Shown: piece by piece, positions 18,345 through 29,767 of the stretch
Position numbering within the stretch: position 1 is the first letter of the stretch
Layout of the letters: each line of letters begins with the position of its first letter
NCBI RefSeq assembly: GCF_001051235.1
Contig: NZ_CBTJ020000002.1
Coordinates: 1 to 64,000, forward strand
From: Candidatus Competibacter denitrificans Run_A_D11
GTDB lineage: Bacteria > Pseudomonadota > Gammaproteobacteria > Competibacterales > Competibacteraceae
DNA length: 64,000 nt
Direction: 5' to 3'
The notes under the pieces: model-generated
Seen by the model: only the letters and a program-made list of their open reading frames with translations
The model's database searches: none
Told to the model about the DNA's origin: nothing
Made by a program: the position numbers and the translations under genes

Positions 18345-18898
18345 AGCTCCACCTCCGCCGGGGCCAGAATGCGGACATCGTGACCTTCAGCCAGTTTTGG
18401 CAAGGTGATCTGCGCGACTCGCCAACCCCGGTGCATCAAAGTACCGGTAAACGGCGGCTGGCCGACCACATTACCCGTTAAGCGTACCGTCGCCGGATCG
18501 AACCCAGCGGCCAGCGTCAACCGCGCGCCCTCCGCTTCAGGCCGGATCGGTTCGATTTGCAGATAATCGCGCAACGCCTTGCGGCAACCTTCATGCACCA
18601 CGCGAGCCGCGCCGCCGATCTCGGCATCGGAATAGGCCGTCACGTTCTCCTCCAGAAAATCGACGAAGCGGCCTTCCTGTTGTAGCAGGGTCAAAAACTG
18701 TAAAGCGGATTCGGGCAATGTTTCCCGTAGCGGTGCCGGCTTGGGTGGCTCTGCCAGCGAGGGCGCGGCGACCACGCTTGATTCGCCTCGATCCAGCCGC
18801 AACACGCTGCCAGCAAATGCCCCATCGCCTAAAATTCGCCCGAACACACGCAGCGCCAAGGCCAGCCGCGCAAAAAAACCCGGTTGTGAATCATTCAT
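18341..18898 (-). CDS. DUF2760 domain protein
   Basis: This 185-residue protein begins with a short amphipathic segment (FFARLALALRVFGRIL) and then carries the DUF2760 domain, recognised by LTLLQQEGRFVDFLEENV, a following helix with GAARVVHEGCRK, and TGTLMHRGWRV near residue 155. DUF2760 proteins are commonly encoded beside unusual Hsp70 genes, as here, and may serve as their partner, but no activity is established. It is the first gene of the leftward operon and overlaps the Hsp70 start by 4 nt. Confidence 0.88.
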   Translation of the reverse strand: MNDSQPGFFARLALALRVFGRILGDGAFAGSVLRLDRGESSVVAAPSLAEPPKPAPLRETLPESALQFLTLLQQEGRFVDFLEENVTAYSDAEIGGAARVVHEGCRKALRDYLQIEPIRPEAEGARLTLAAGFDPATVRLTGNVVGQPPFTGTLMHRGWRVAQITLPKLAEGHDVRILAPAEVEL

Positions 18899-19128
18899 AA
18901 AGCAAACTCCCGCGAAACCCGTTCACCGATCCTGTATCCTATCATGCGTCGGCAAGTCGCCCACCACTTCAAAACCATCCCCGAAATACCGTATTTCGCT
19001 TATGATGTGTTTGGTGAAACCGGCAAAGATCGGCTAAATTTTTCAGGCTGGCGCGGAATCGTTTGATCGCTCCGATGCCGGTAAGGTCGTACAAATGAGA
19101 TACGCAAGAGCACTCCAGGAGTGGCAGC

Positions 19129-19497
19129 ATGGCCCGCATACTGATAGTCGATGACTCACCCACGCAGACCATGAGTCTCACTAAAATTCTTAAAAAAAAT
19201 GGGCACGAGGTGATAACGGCAAAAAACGGCTCCGAAGGCGTCGTGGTGGCCGAAGCGGAATTGCCTGATTTGGTCCTCATGGATGTGGTGATGCCGGGCG
19301 TCAATGGCTTCCAGGCCACGCGGCAGATCACCAAAAATCCATCCACCAGCCATATTCCGGTGGTCATCTGTACCACCAAGGATCAGGAAACGGATCGAAT
19401 CTGGGGACAGCGGCAAGGCGCTAAAGGCTACGTCACCAAACCGGTGGAAGAAGCTATCCTTATGGAGACCATTAAGCCCTTCCTGCCCAAGACATGA
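19129..19497 (+). CDS. pilH: PilH-like single-domain response regulator
   Basis: A 122-residue stand-alone receiver domain. The acidic pair D9-D10, phosphoacceptor D52 (VLMDVVMPG) and K104 (VTKPVEE) are all present. It follows PilH of the twitching-motility chemosensory system closely, including NGFQATRQITK and TTKDQETDRIWGQRQGA. PilH normally sits with pilG, pilI and pilJ; here none of these is adjacent, so the assignment to the Pil-Chp pathway rests on sequence similarity alone. An AGGAG-type site (CCAGGAGTGGCAGC) precedes the ATG. Transcription converges with the J-domain gene. Confidence 0.85.
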   Translation: MARILIVDDSPTQTMSLTKILKKNGHEVITAKNGSEGVVVAEAELPDLVLMDVVMPGVNGFQATRQITKNPSTSHIPVVICTTKDQETDRIWGQRQGAKGYVTKPVEEAILMETIKPFLPKT

Positions 19498-19569
19498 ACG
19501 ACGTGCAATGGGTCTTGCCTCATCAAGCCCCGATCCCCTGGCCTCTCCTGGCCCTGGCGTGCAATCCGC

Positions 19570-20205
19570 TTAGCGCCCTGGCCAGGCGGGTCGTATCGCA
19601 GCGGCTTTCAGTATCGCCATCGCCGCGTTGATTCGGCGCAAACGCACACCGTCGCCGCCTCGGTCGGGATGGTGTCGCATCGCCAGCCAGCGGTAACGCC
19701 GCTTGATGGCGGTTGCATCAACCGGGTCTTGCAACCCCAGTTCAGCCAAAGCAGCTTGCCGTTGGTTTAGTGCCTGCCGGGATTTTTCAAACTGATTCAG
19801 CCATTCGCGCACATCGGTCCCGGCCACGGCTGCCCCACGCTCCAGATCGCCATACCAAACCCCCAGGCCGTCGTAAGGCGCGAGAACGTTTGTACGGTCG
19901 GCAACATGCTCGACTGGTCTACTGGGCAGTAGCACAATTTGCAATGGATCGATCTGCAATTGACCGCGCTGCTCTAACCACAGCCGATCCCGCAAGCGGT
20001 ACAGGGCATGAAACAGCAAAAAATGGCTGCGAAACAGGCTCAGCGGTTCGCGGGCGTTAAAGTCGGCAAACAGCGCATTTTGCTCACGCAGTCGCTTCAA
20101 TAGCTCGTATTCGCTCAGGCCAGCCGGATGTGCCTCCAGAAATGCCAACAGGTGCCGCTCAAGCTCTATCAGGGCGGCAGGCACTGGCACGAAGTCGGCG
20201 CTCAT
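19570..20205 (-). CDS. DnaJ-related protein with C-terminal J domain
   Basis: A 211-residue protein with an N-terminal DNAJ-related domain (ELERHLLAFLEAHPAGLSEY, then SLFRSHFLLFHALYRLRD) and a C-terminal J domain (about 152-205). The HPD motif needed to stimulate Hsp70 ATPase is intact at residues 178-180 (RHHPDRGGD). This family usually has about this length. Its start overlaps the stop of the anti-sigma-like gene by 4 nt. Two unusual Hsp70 genes lie within 1-6 kb, so this may be their dedicated co-chaperone; that pairing is inference. Confidence 0.88.
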   Translation of the reverse strand: MSADFVPVPAALIELERHLLAFLEAHPAGLSEYELLKRLREQNALFADFNAREPLSLFRSHFLLFHALYRLRDRLWLEQRGQLQIDPLQIVLLPSRPVEHVADRTNVLAPYDGLGVWYGDLERGAAVAGTDVREWLNQFEKSRQALNQRQAALAELGLQDPVDATAIKRRYRWLAMRHHPDRGGDGVRLRRINAAMAILKAAAIRPAWPGR

Positions 20206-20978
20206 CGCTTGTTGGAGTCCGCCTCCGACGGATCAAGCGGATAATGTGGATAACGGCGTTTGAATTCCAACCATTCGGCTTCCGCTTTCATCGTCTCACC
20301 CTGACGCCGCAGCTCGGCAATTTCCCGCAGCCAGCGCTCTGGAGAGTTTCGGAATAGCTGCTTCTCTTCGGTTTTAGAGCGTTCTTTACGGGCGCGGGCC
20401 GGCGCTTCATCCAGTTTCTCCGTTTCTTTCATCTGCCGGGAAAAAGATGGGGGCTGGCCTGATCCGGTGGGCTTTGCATCAGCAGGACGCGCGGACGACT
20501 CGGCGGGCAGCAGCCGATCCGCTAGAGGGGCAGGCGGCGCCAAAGACGGTGAGATTATGGGACTTGTAGCCGGTGCGGACGGAGATGGGGCCGATGCAGC
20601 CGCTCGCGGCTGTGCCTTTTCCTCAGCCGATAGGGCCTGAGAAGCCCCTGATGGCTCAGCATTAGCTGGGCTAGCAGAACTTGTCACCACTTGGGCGGAT
20701 TCCAGCGATGGCGCTGTCGCCAACTCGCCTGACTCGCGCACCAGCCGTACTACCCCCACGCTCAACACCACGGTCGCAGCCAGGGCCAATGGTACCGCCC
20801 AGCGGGACGGGCGTCGCTTCGGCACGATAGCCGCTGGTCGTGGTGCAGACGACTGAACGGTCGCTTTAGCCGCCAGCAGAATCCGCCGATCCAGCCACTC
20901 TGGCGGCTCGACCTGGGGGATGGCACGGTAAAGGGCTGACAGGTGCTCGTCGTGCAGTGCGTCGGGTTGTTCGTTCAT
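20202..20978 (-). CDS. Membrane-anchored anti-sigma-factor-like protein
   Basis: A 258-residue protein with a short cytosolic N-terminal helix region (EHLSALYRAIPQVEPPEWLD), one membrane segment at about 60-80, and a long alanine/proline/serine-rich periplasmic part ending in a charged helical segment (ELRRQGETMKAEAEWLEFK). There is no clear zinc-binding anti-sigma motif. The role is inferred from topology and from 4-nt overlaps with the ECF sigma gene upstream and the J-domain gene downstream. It could instead be a periplasmic structural protein. Confidence 0.6.
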   Translation of the reverse strand: MNEQPDALHDEHLSALYRAIPQVEPPEWLDRRILLAAKATVQSSAPRPAAIVPKRRPSRWAVPLALAATVVLSVGVVRLVRESGELATAPSLESAQVVTSSASPANAEPSGASQALSAEEKAQPRAAASAPSPSAPATSPIISPSLAPPAPLADRLLPAESSARPADAKPTGSGQPPSFSRQMKETEKLDEAPARARKERSKTEEKQLFRNSPERWLREIAELRRQGETMKAEAEWLEFKRRYPHYPLDPSEADSNKR

Positions 20979-21538
20979 GACGCCCCTCCCAAACCTTGCC
21001 GCAAACGGGCCAGTGCATAGCGTAAACGGCTCTTGACGGTTTCCCGACCCGTGCCGGTCGCCTGTGCGATCTCTTCCAGCGATAGCCCGGCCTCTTCCTT
21101 GAGCAACAACGCCTCGCGCTGCGCTTCGGGCAATTCCGCCAACAACGCCAGCAAGCGTTCCGCTTGGCGCCGGCGATCATCCCAAACTTCAGGCTGAGCG
21201 CCTTCCGGGCCGGGAATGTGCGCCCATTCCGGGCAGTCATCCGCATAAGACAGCGGCAGGCCCCGCGCGCTAGCTCGATAATGATCCACCAACCGGTTGT
21301 GGGCGATCCGGTACAGCCAAGTGGTGAACTTGGCCTGCACAGTGTAGCCAGCGCGGGCTGCCACCAACTTCAGCCAGACCTCTTGAAATAATTCCTCAGC
21401 GACTACGGGGCCGCATTGGCGCAAAAGATAGCGGTACAACGGCCCTTTATGGCGGGTGTACAACCGAGCGAAGGCGCCAGAATCGCCATCGCGGTAATGC
21501 AGCATGAGGGTCTCGTCGGTGTCGTTATCGGCTTGCAT
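20975..21538 (-). CDS. ECF-type RNA polymerase sigma factor
   Basis: A 187-residue sigma-70 family protein with only regions 2 and 4. Region 2 includes LYRYLLRQCG and the promoter-melting segment FTTWLYRIAHNRLVDHYR (near residue 65-85). Region 4 has LPEAQREALLLKEEAGLSLEEIA and the recognition helix GTGRETVKSRLRYAL. It should direct transcription of a dedicated regulon, probably including its own operon. The anti-sigma-like and J-domain genes follow with 4-nt overlaps, and a VWA lipoprotein gene lies 114 bp upstream on the same strand. Confidence 0.92.
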   Translation of the reverse strand: MQADNDTDETLMLHYRDGDSGAFARLYTRHKGPLYRYLLRQCGPVVAEELFQEVWLKLVAARAGYTVQAKFTTWLYRIAHNRLVDHYRASARGLPLSYADDCPEWAHIPGPEGAQPEVWDDRRRQAERLLALLAELPEAQREALLLKEEAGLSLEEIAQATGTGRETVKSRLRYALARLRQGLGGAS

Positions 21539-21652
21539 GAGGACGGCACTTTACCCGTCCACTCGGTAACGGGGAAGCCATCCAGCGATTTTCCCGCCAT
21601 CACTGATCCTCATGCCCAGGGGTGCTTTCCTGGCGAGACCCTGGCAATCTGC

Positions 21653-23458
21653 TCAACGGATGGCCTGAGGCCCTCCCTCGGCCTTGCCTGCGTCCAGTGA
21701 GCGAGCCAAGCTAACAAGCGTCAGAAACTCGCCCCGATAACCGAAGGGGTCCTCACCGCGCGCCCCACGGGCGATGGCCAGCACCTCATCGTAACCGAAC
21801 GAAGCAGTATGGCGCCCACCACGCAGCAACTGGCCAAAGCCAGCGACCGCCGCCGCGAAACGGAACCGCTCACTGGTGGCTTGCCACTTCTCCGCTAATT
21901 GTCCTCGCTGGATCGGCCACTCCTGCAACTGGCTGGCATCGCTGTCGGGTTGCTTGTAACGCAAGCGCAAGAACGCGATTTCATCGCCACGCGCGGACTC
22001 CGCTGGATTTGCCATCGTACCGCTGTAGCGCAACGGTTCGGTTAGGCTGCCACCGCTCCCTTTCAAGGCGATTTCGTAGAGAGCCGTGACCGTGTGACCC
22101 GCACCGATGTCACCCGCATCGACTGCATCATTATTAAAGTCTTCCCGCCGCAACACGCGGTTTTCATAGCCGATCAGCCGGTATTCCTCGACCAGCGCCG
22201 GATTGAATTCAATCTGAATCTTGACATCCTTGGCAATGGTCAACAGCGTGGCACTCATCTGTTCGACCAATACTTTGTTGGCCTCCCGCAAGGTGTCGAT
22301 GTAGGCGTAATTGCCGTTACCGGCATCCGCCAATTGCTCCAGCAAGCGGTCGTTGTAATTGCCGGTGCCGAACCCCAACGCGGTCAGGGCGATTCCACTC
22401 TTGCGCTGAGTTTCCACCAGTTCCTTTAGCGCATCGAAATTGACTGTGCCGACGTTGAAATCGCCGTCGGTGGCCAGAATCACCCGATTGACGCCCTGGT
22501 CGATAAAGCCTTGTCGGGCCAGTGCGTAGGCTAATTGAATGCCGGCGCCGCCATTAGTGGAACCGCCAGCGGCAAGGCGGTCGATGGCCGCTTCGATTTT
22601 GGCTTTATCATTGCCCTGTGTCGGTTCCAGCACCATCCCGGCCGCTCCGGCGTAAACAACAATCGCCACTTTGTCTTCACGACGCAATTGTTTGATCAGC
22701 AACTTCATGGCTGGCTTGAGCAGTTCCAGCTTGTCAGGTGCATTCATTGAACCGGATACGTCGATCAGGAACACCAGATTAGCCGGCGGCAACTGATTTT
22801 GCGGTAATTGATACCCCTTGATCCCAATGGCTAACAGCGTCGTCTTCGGATTCCACGGGGCCGATGCCAGCTCGGTGCTGACCTGAAACGGCGGCTGGCG
22901 GCTGGCGGGTGCCGGGTAGTCGTAATCGAAATAATTAATCATCTCCTCAATGCGCACCGCAGCGCGTGGCGGCAAACGGCCACTGTTCAGGAAACGGCGA
23001 ACATTGGCATAGGAACCGGTATCGACATCAATGCTGAAGGTAGACACTGGCTGTTCAGCCACCCGCTTGACCGGATTTTCCTCGATCTGAGCGTAGTTCT
23101 CCCGGTCGGTCGGTTGACTCGGTGGCCGCAAGGCATCCAATTCCGCCGATCTGGCGGGCGCTTGATGGGCTGCGCTAACAGCAACGGTAGACTGTTTCAC
23201 TTCTTGGGCACGCTTTTCAAGACCGGCGCCGACCAGTGCCGGAGCGCTGGGGGCCGGGGACGTAACACCTGCGGGCACCGATTGTGGTGGCGGCGCCGCT
23301 TCTTTATCAGCAGATTTTGCTGGTTCCTGGACTGTATTGGAGACAGCCGGCTTCTCATCTGCCGCTTTGCCGGCTACTGGCAACGGGTTACTGGGCGAAC
23401 AACCACCGAGTAACGCTACCACGTATAATACGCACACTATGCTGATTGGCTTTGACAT
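21653..23458 (-). CDS. YfbK-like von Willebrand factor A lipoprotein
   Basis: About 601 residues from the ATG at 23458, which gives a proper lipoprotein signal (lipobox LGGC, C20); an upstream in-frame ATG would bury it. After a low-complexity proline/alanine linker come the N-terminal vWF-associated domain (FSIDVDTGSYANVRRFLN near 150), a VWA domain with intact MIDAS DVSGSMN (near 250), and the C-terminal DUF3520-type domain. E. coli YfbK has the same layout. It lies 114 bp upstream of the ECF sigma gene on the same strand; such VWA genes often accompany ECF sigma genes, suggesting an envelope role in that pathway. Confidence 0.9.
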   Translation of the reverse strand: MSKPISIVCVLYVVALLGGCSPSNPLPVAGKAADEKPAVSNTVQEPAKSADKEAAPPPQSVPAGVTSPAPSAPALVGAGLEKRAQEVKQSTVAVSAAHQAPARSAELDALRPPSQPTDRENYAQIEENPVKRVAEQPVSTFSIDVDTGSYANVRRFLNSGRLPPRAAVRIEEMINYFDYDYPAPASRQPPFQVSTELASAPWNPKTTLLAIGIKGYQLPQNQLPPANLVFLIDVSGSMNAPDKLELLKPAMKLLIKQLRREDKVAIVVYAGAAGMVLEPTQGNDKAKIEAAIDRLAAGGSTNGGAGIQLAYALARQGFIDQGVNRVILATDGDFNVGTVNFDALKELVETQRKSGIALTALGFGTGNYNDRLLEQLADAGNGNYAYIDTLREANKVLVEQMSATLLTIAKDVKIQIEFNPALVEEYRLIGYENRVLRREDFNNDAVDAGDIGAGHTVTALYEIALKGSGGSLTEPLRYSGTMANPAESARGDEIAFLRLRYKQPDSDASQLQEWPIQRGQLAEKWQATSERFRFAAAVAGFGQLLRGGRHTASFGYDEVLAIARGARGEDPFGYRGEFLTLVSLARSLDAGKAEGGPQAIR

Positions 23459-23609
23459 CTGCGAGACCTCGTATGGGTTCAAGTTCATGCGCTATAAACG
23501 CCATCGTCACCAAAATGGGGTTAACCAATGCGCCATCAGCTTGCCGTTTACGTTACCCTAGCCCATTATCTCGCCCATTAACGGAACCTCCGCGCAAGGT
23601 CTTCACCTC

Positions 23610-24554
23610 ATGGAAACGCCCTACATCCCCGGCTACCGGATCGAACAAGCCATCGGCAAAGGTGCCATGTCTACCGTTTTTCTAGGCGTTCAGGAATCGC
23701 TGGAACGGCGGGTCGCGATCAAGATTCTCACTCCCCGGTTAGCCGCCGACCCCGCTTTCAACAAGCGCTTCGTCAAGGAAGCCCGCATCATCGGCCGGTT
23801 AGGCCATCCAAATATTGTTACGATTTTCGATGCTGGCAGCTACGAAGAGTTGTTCTATATCGCGATGGAATATTTGGAAGGCGACACGCTTAAAGAACGC
23901 ATCAAGGCCGGCGTGACCCCGGAAGAAGCGGTCAAAATCCTGCGCCAGATCGCCCAGGCGCTGGGCTGCGCCCATCAGCAAAGCTGCATCCATCGGGATA
24001 TCAAGCCGGCCAATATCATGTTTCGAGATCGTGAAACGGCCGTGCTGTCCGATTTCGGGATTGCCAAGAATTTAGAAGACAAAACCCAACTGACCGCAGT
24101 CGGCTGGCGAATCGGCACCCCCAACTACATGAGTCCCGAACAGTCCCTGGCCAAGCCGGTCGATGGCCGCAGCGACTTGTATAGCCTGGGCGTGGTGTTC
24201 TACGAAATGCTGACCGGCACCCGTCCCTATCAGGGTGCGGATGCCTTTGAGACCGCCATGCTGCACGTCAAGGGGCCGATACCAACCCTACCGGACACGC
24301 TCCGCCGCTTTCAGCCAATCCTTGACCGGCTGCTGGCCAAAAAGCCCGAAGACCGCTTTGCCAATAGCGAGGAGTTACTGCAAGCGTTCCAACAACTTGA
24401 CGCGCGGCCCGGCTCAGTATCAGGCGGCCGAATCCGGGCGCGAACACCGCAGCCGACGACGACCAGCGCATCATCTACCTCCGGCTGGGCGCAACGGTTG
24501 CAGCGTTGGCTGCCTTGGCTGGTGCGTCTCTGGTCGCCACGGCGGCCGGAGTGA
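23610..24554 (+). CDS. Serine/threonine protein kinase
   Basis: A 314-residue Hanks-type kinase. It has a glycine loop (IGKGAMSTVFLG), the ATP-binding lysine in RVAIKIL (about residue 38), the catalytic HRDIKPANIMF (H128-D130) and the DFG motif DFGIAKN near 148. The activation segment ends in GTPNYMSPEQ. The kinase domain ends near 265; the last 45 residues are basic and low in recognisable content. A hydrophobic, membrane-helix-like stretch is readable in the +2 frame at about 24465-24560, so a frameshift may have removed a membrane anchor. The gene is divergent from the VWA gene. Confidence 0.92.
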   Translation: METPYIPGYRIEQAIGKGAMSTVFLGVQESLERRVAIKILTPRLAADPAFNKRFVKEARIIGRLGHPNIVTIFDAGSYEELFYIAMEYLEGDTLKERIKAGVTPEEAVKILRQIAQALGCAHQQSCIHRDIKPANIMFRDRETAVLSDFGIAKNLEDKTQLTAVGWRIGTPNYMSPEQSLAKPVDGRSDLYSLGVVFYEMLTGTRPYQGADAFETAMLHVKGPIPTLPDTLRRFQPILDRLLAKKPEDRFANSEELLQAFQQLDARPGSVSGGRIRARTPQPTTTSASSTSGWAQRLQRWLPWLVRLWSPRRPE

Positions 24555-24637
24555 CGACTCGGCTCTTGGCCACCGCCGACCCTGCGGTATCGTCAAGCGA
24601 CCACCCAGCCGTTCCAGCGCGCTGGCCGACGCACGGG

Positions 24638-25042
24638 TCAATACGTCATACAAGCGGCGTTAAGAATTCCAGTAACCACTGAGAGGCTACCAACAAACAC
24701 CCCGGTCGCAACCTTGCCGGCGGGAATATCGCGCACCAATTCGGGCATCAACCCGCACGCCACCCGATAGACTAACAACTGCACCAGTAAGGCGATCAAA
24801 CCCCAAACTGCCATATCCAATAAACTGACACTGTGAGCGATAGCGCTCGCCAGCGGCAAAACGAATCCAAGCAAGGCACCGCCCAGACCCAGCGCCGCTG
24901 CGAGATTGCCCTCACGAATCAAGTGGATCTCCCGATAGGGCGTGATGAAGATGTAGGCCATCCCAAACAGCGTCAACAAAATGATGGCGACGGCAAAATA
25001 GGCCAGGAATGAGGGCAAACCGGCTAAGGATTGGAACAGCAT
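24638..25042 (-). CDS. DUF350 family membrane protein
   Basis: About 134 residues from the ATG at 25042 (MLFQSLAGLPSF); an upstream in-frame start adds eleven charged residues and looks less natural. Four membrane segments are predicted, with ILLTLFGMAYIFITPYREI and GNLAAALGLGGALLGFVLPLASA between them. This matches the DUF350 family, small inner membrane proteins of unknown role. Its 3' end lies 84 bp from the end of the convergent kinase gene. Confidence 0.85.
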   Translation of the reverse strand: MLFQSLAGLPSFLAYFAVAIILLTLFGMAYIFITPYREIHLIREGNLAAALGLGGALLGFVLPLASAIAHSVSLLDMAVWGLIALLVQLLVYRVACGLMPELVRDIPAGKVATGVFVGSLSVVTGILNAACMTY

Positions 25043-25120
25043 CGTGGGTGTTTCCTCTCTTCGGCCCCTGACCAAAGGCAGCGGCGCGGTTTTTGACTAA
25101 GAACAAAGAAGGCGACCAAG

Positions 25121-25861
25121 ATGTCCGATTACGTCAATTGGAATCCGGGGATTTCGCTTGGTATCAGCGAGATCGATCTTGAGCATCAAACTTTTGTAGT
25201 TATAATCAATGAATTAGATAAAAACAAGGCCAATCCGGTTATGGCGCAACGCATCGTGCAGGCACTGGTTCGCTATGCGGCATTCCATTTCCAAAGCGAA
25301 GAAAACATCATGTTCGCGGCCCGTTATCCTGGACTTGAAGCCCACCGCAGCACCCACCTCCATCTGCTGGAGGATCTGAATATCGTCATGGTCGATCTTA
25401 AAACCGAAGCGGATTACAACTACGAACCGATCCTTAGCTTTTTCAAGGACTGGTACGTGAACCATACCTCCAAGGCGGACATGCGTTTTGCCGAATTCCT
25501 CAACCGCCAAGCATTAGCCAAAGATCAAGTATCGCAACCAACCGCTGTGGGCACATCCACGGCCCCGCCCCGTGCGTTGAAAGCATCGAATTTGTCGAGC
25601 CTATCGTTGAGCATCCTGGAGCGATTCGCCGCTGTGCTCGCCACCAGCCAAATGACCCTGCACAGTCTGATTGAGGAAATCCAGCCGGCTAAGCCCGTCA
25701 TCGCCGCCAAGCTCACGCGCCTGCTCAACAATCAGGATTACACCACCATTACGACTCTGGTCCAAACCGCTTTGCAGGCACGTTTGGCCGCTGCCCGTCC
25801 GGTGCGTTCCAAGTCGGCGGCGGCCGGCAAAGCATCACGCCCGCGCCCTGAGCCGATTTGA
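25121..25861 (+). CDS. Bacteriohemerythrin with C-terminal extension
   Basis: The first 130 residues form a hemerythrin domain, a four-helix bundle that binds O2 at a di-iron site. All expected ligands are present with the spacing of characterised bacterial hemerythrins: H22, H56, E60, H75, H79, H115 and D120. The remaining 115 residues are not in typical bacteriohemerythrins (about 130-140 long). They include a helical stretch resembling phasin-type proteins (LSLSILERFAAVLATSQM) and a basic tail (SKSAAAGKASRPRPEP). The protein may carry or sense oxygen; the role of the extension is unknown. Confidence 0.9.
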   Translation: MSDYVNWNPGISLGISEIDLEHQTFVVIINELDKNKANPVMAQRIVQALVRYAAFHFQSEENIMFAARYPGLEAHRSTHLHLLEDLNIVMVDLKTEADYNYEPILSFFKDWYVNHTSKADMRFAEFLNRQALAKDQVSQPTAVGTSTAPPRALKASNLSSLSLSILERFAAVLATSQMTLHSLIEEIQPAKPVIAAKLTRLLNNQDYTTITTLVQTALQARLAAARPVRSKSAAAGKASRPRPEPI

Positions 25862-25923
25862 GAAACACGCCGCGTGGCAGCTTTCAGCTCATTCTACGCT
25901 TTCGACCCGCTAAACCAGCCGCG

Positions 25924-29745
<3,822 letters not shown>

Positions 29746-29767
29746 GGGGGAAAAAGCGGGTGGCTAG

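Noticed and set aside
19494-19631. 45-codon frame starting ATGA at the PilH-like stop
   Set aside because: The start overlap looks like coupling, but the frame runs antisense into the J-domain gene, and the peptide has no recognisable features.
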